In this document: in pieces, positions 22,563 to 23,730 of the stretch | How the letters are laid out: the number at the start of each line of letters is the position of its first letter | How positions within the stretch are numbered: position 1 is the stretch's first letter | Assembly: GCA_045863195.1 (NCBI GenBank) | Contig: BTUI01000020.1 | Coordinates: 1 to 23,730, forward strand | Source of the DNA: W-Chloroflexi-9 sp045863195 | Lineage (GTDB): Bacteria; Chloroflexota; Dehalococcoidia; UBA2979 | DNA: 23,730 nt | Reading direction: 5' to 3' | Position numbers and translations under genes: made by a program | The notes under the pieces: model-generated | The model's database searches: none | Seen by the model: the letters and a program-made list of their open reading frames with translations, nothing else | Told to the model about the DNA's origin: nothing

Positions 22563-23730
22563 CTACTTGCAGGACCAGTCGTAAGACCAGGTGCGCTGGG
22601 TGATGCCCATCAGCGGGTTCTTGCAGCGGCCCACGAAGTCCACCGCCTCGAGGGACTGGCGGACCACCTCGGTGACCCGATCCGCGTCGTCCCGGATGAC
22701 GAAGGACCCGCTGAAGCCCTTGTTCACGAGGAACCAGATGGTCTTCTCACCCTGGAACTGCCCGTCCGACCCCCACGACCAGCGGTGCCGCTTGTCGAGC
22801 TGCCCGTCGGCGCCCTTGGTATAGACTCCAGTCCCGCACATGGCGTTGGTCAGCGTCCAGGGTCCGTAGCCGTCCCACTCTCGCATCGTGGGCAGGCCGC
22901 CCGCGTCATACTCGTAGATTGTGGTCGCGTCCAGGAGCCCGTTCGCGTCGGTGTCGTCGATCTCCGCGAGCAGGTAGCCGTTTGCGCTCCAGATGTAGGA
23001 GATGATTCGCTCCGCCTTGCCGTCGCCGTTGGTGTCGAGCTGTGTCGAGGTCAGCTGGCCCGCGCTCCAGGTCCACTTGGTGATGGCATCCACGGTGCCG
23101 TCCAGGCCCAGGTCGTGGCGCGCCTCGTGCAAGGTGCCGTTGGCGTCGTACACGTAGGTGCTGCGGCTTTCGAAGGACCCGTCCCCGTCCATGTCCTTGT
23201 CGATGGTGCGGACGCGCCCCAGCCCATCCCGCTCCCAGACCGTGCGCCCGGTGACGGTCCCGTCCGGGGGGGTGCAGGTCAGGTTCTCCTTGGCCACGAT
23301 GAGCTTCGCGTCCGTCAGGGCGCAGCTCCCCATCATCTCCTTGGCCTCGATGACGTCACCCGTGGGGCCGTAGGAGAAGGTCGAGATCATGTCGATCACG
23401 CCGTCCCCGGTGAGGTCGAGGCTCTCGGAGCAGGGCCCGAGCTCGTCGTCGAGGGCCATGTGGCCGATGCGCGGCCATGCAGGGGCGGCGACGTCCAGGC
23501 GGCAGATGCCGAACATGATGTCGCAGGTGTGGCCCGCCGTGCAGTCGCCCTTTGCTGCGCACGCGGTGCCGGTCGTCCCTGCGCGCTTGCAGGTCCCCGA
23601 GGCAGCCTGGCACGCCAGGCCGGCGCCGCAGTCCCCGTTGTGGGGGCAGGCGGCGCCGATGAGCCCGCACTCTCCATTGGGGCAGGCGTCGATGCGGGCC
23701 TCACCCTCGAGGCTCGCGAGCTCCGGAGCT
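22563..23730 (-). CDS. Cys-rich protein with YD/Asp-rich repeats, N-terminus cut by window
   Basis: The frame is open through the right edge (first full codon at 23729), so the real start lies outside; an internal ATG at 23516 is not the start because the Cys-rich frame continues upstream. The visible N-terminal ~75 residues are Cys-rich (IDACPNGECG, GDCGAGLACQ, KGDCTAGHTCD), like the EGF/Dickkopf-type modules of myxobacterial lipoproteins. The remainder alternates Asp-rich loops (LTGDGVIDMI, DMDGDGSFES, DTNGDGKAER, DTDANGLLDA) with Tyr/Trp strands (STYVYDANGTLHEA, TTIYEYDAGGLPTM), resembling YD/RHS-type repeats with EF-hand-like calcium loops. It ends with CGTGVY, VGRCKN and WSCK, suggesting C-terminal disulfides. 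Very probably exported, perhaps a lipoprotein, but the signal is not in the window. Confidence 0.82.
   Translation of the reverse strand, partial: APELASLEGEARIDACPNGECGLIGAACPHNGDCGAGLACQAASGTCKRAGTTGTACAAKGDCTAGHTCDIMFGICRLDVAAPAWPRIGHMALDDELGPCSESLDLTGDGVIDMISTFSYGPTGDVIEAKEMMGSCALTDAKLIVAKENLTCTPPDGTVTGRTVWERDGLGRVRTIDKDMDGDGSFESRSTYVYDANGTLHEARHDLGLDGTVDAITKWTWSAGQLTSTQLDTNGDGKAERIISYIWSANGYLLAEIDDTDANGLLDATTIYEYDAGGLPTMREWDGYGPWTLTNAMCGTGVYTKGADGQLDKRHRWSWGSDGQFQGEKTIWFLVNKGFSGSFVIRDDADRVTEVVRQSLEAVDFVGRCKNPLMGITQRTWSYDWSCK

Overview
The window is about 23.7 kb of very GC-rich DNA. Codon positions are strongly biased, so long antisense shadow frames are common. The gene content suggests a chromosome of Myxococcota or a related deltaproteobacterial lineage: giant Cys-rich 'CTDC'-type lipoproteins, a MopE-motif lipoprotein with a beta-propeller, phage-tail-fibre-like secreted proteins, a near-perfect sigma-54 promoter and many acidic low-complexity surface proteins. 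This assignment is an inference from gene style. No rRNA, tRNA, CRISPR array or insertion sequence was found.

Left part (1-7.4 kb) is an accessory/housekeeping mix. It starts with a large helicase-less type ISP-like nuclease-methyltransferase on the minus strand, cut by the left edge. Then come an orphan 140-aa plus-strand gene, a nine-copy 22-bp tandem repeat, a Uma2-family PD-(D/E)XK protein, a tightly overlapping minus-strand operon (HD phosphohydrolase, sigma-region-4-like HTH protein, Pol-beta-type nucleotidyltransferase), and a small RsuA/RluB-type pseudouridine synthase.

Middle part (7.5-18.8 kb) encodes cell-surface proteins. A -24/-12 (sigma-54) promoter precedes a small ORF coupled by ATGA overlap to a 901-aa lipoprotein (Cys-rich region, three MopE motifs, beta-propeller). 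Convergent to it is a three-gene minus-strand operon, given 5' to 3': a 999-aa secreted tail-fibre-like protein with a Cys-rich C-terminal domain, a membrane-anchored HEAT-like protein, and a 1391-aa lipoprotein carrying about 46 Cys-rich CTDC repeats.

Right part (19.1-23.7 kb): divergent from that operon is a membrane-anchored protein with three tandem DsbA-like thioredoxin domains, each with CPFC and a cis-Pro loop. It is followed by a convergent orphan 411-aa protein and a right-edge partial gene with a Cys-rich N-terminal segment and YD/Asp-rich repeats.

Working idea for the right two thirds: a surface-structure locus in which hundreds of extracytoplasmic cysteines are matched by a dedicated three-headed disulfide oxidoreductase encoded next door. 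The parts belong to known families; their combination, and the HD/HTH/nucleotidyltransferase operon on the left, are the points most worth testing.
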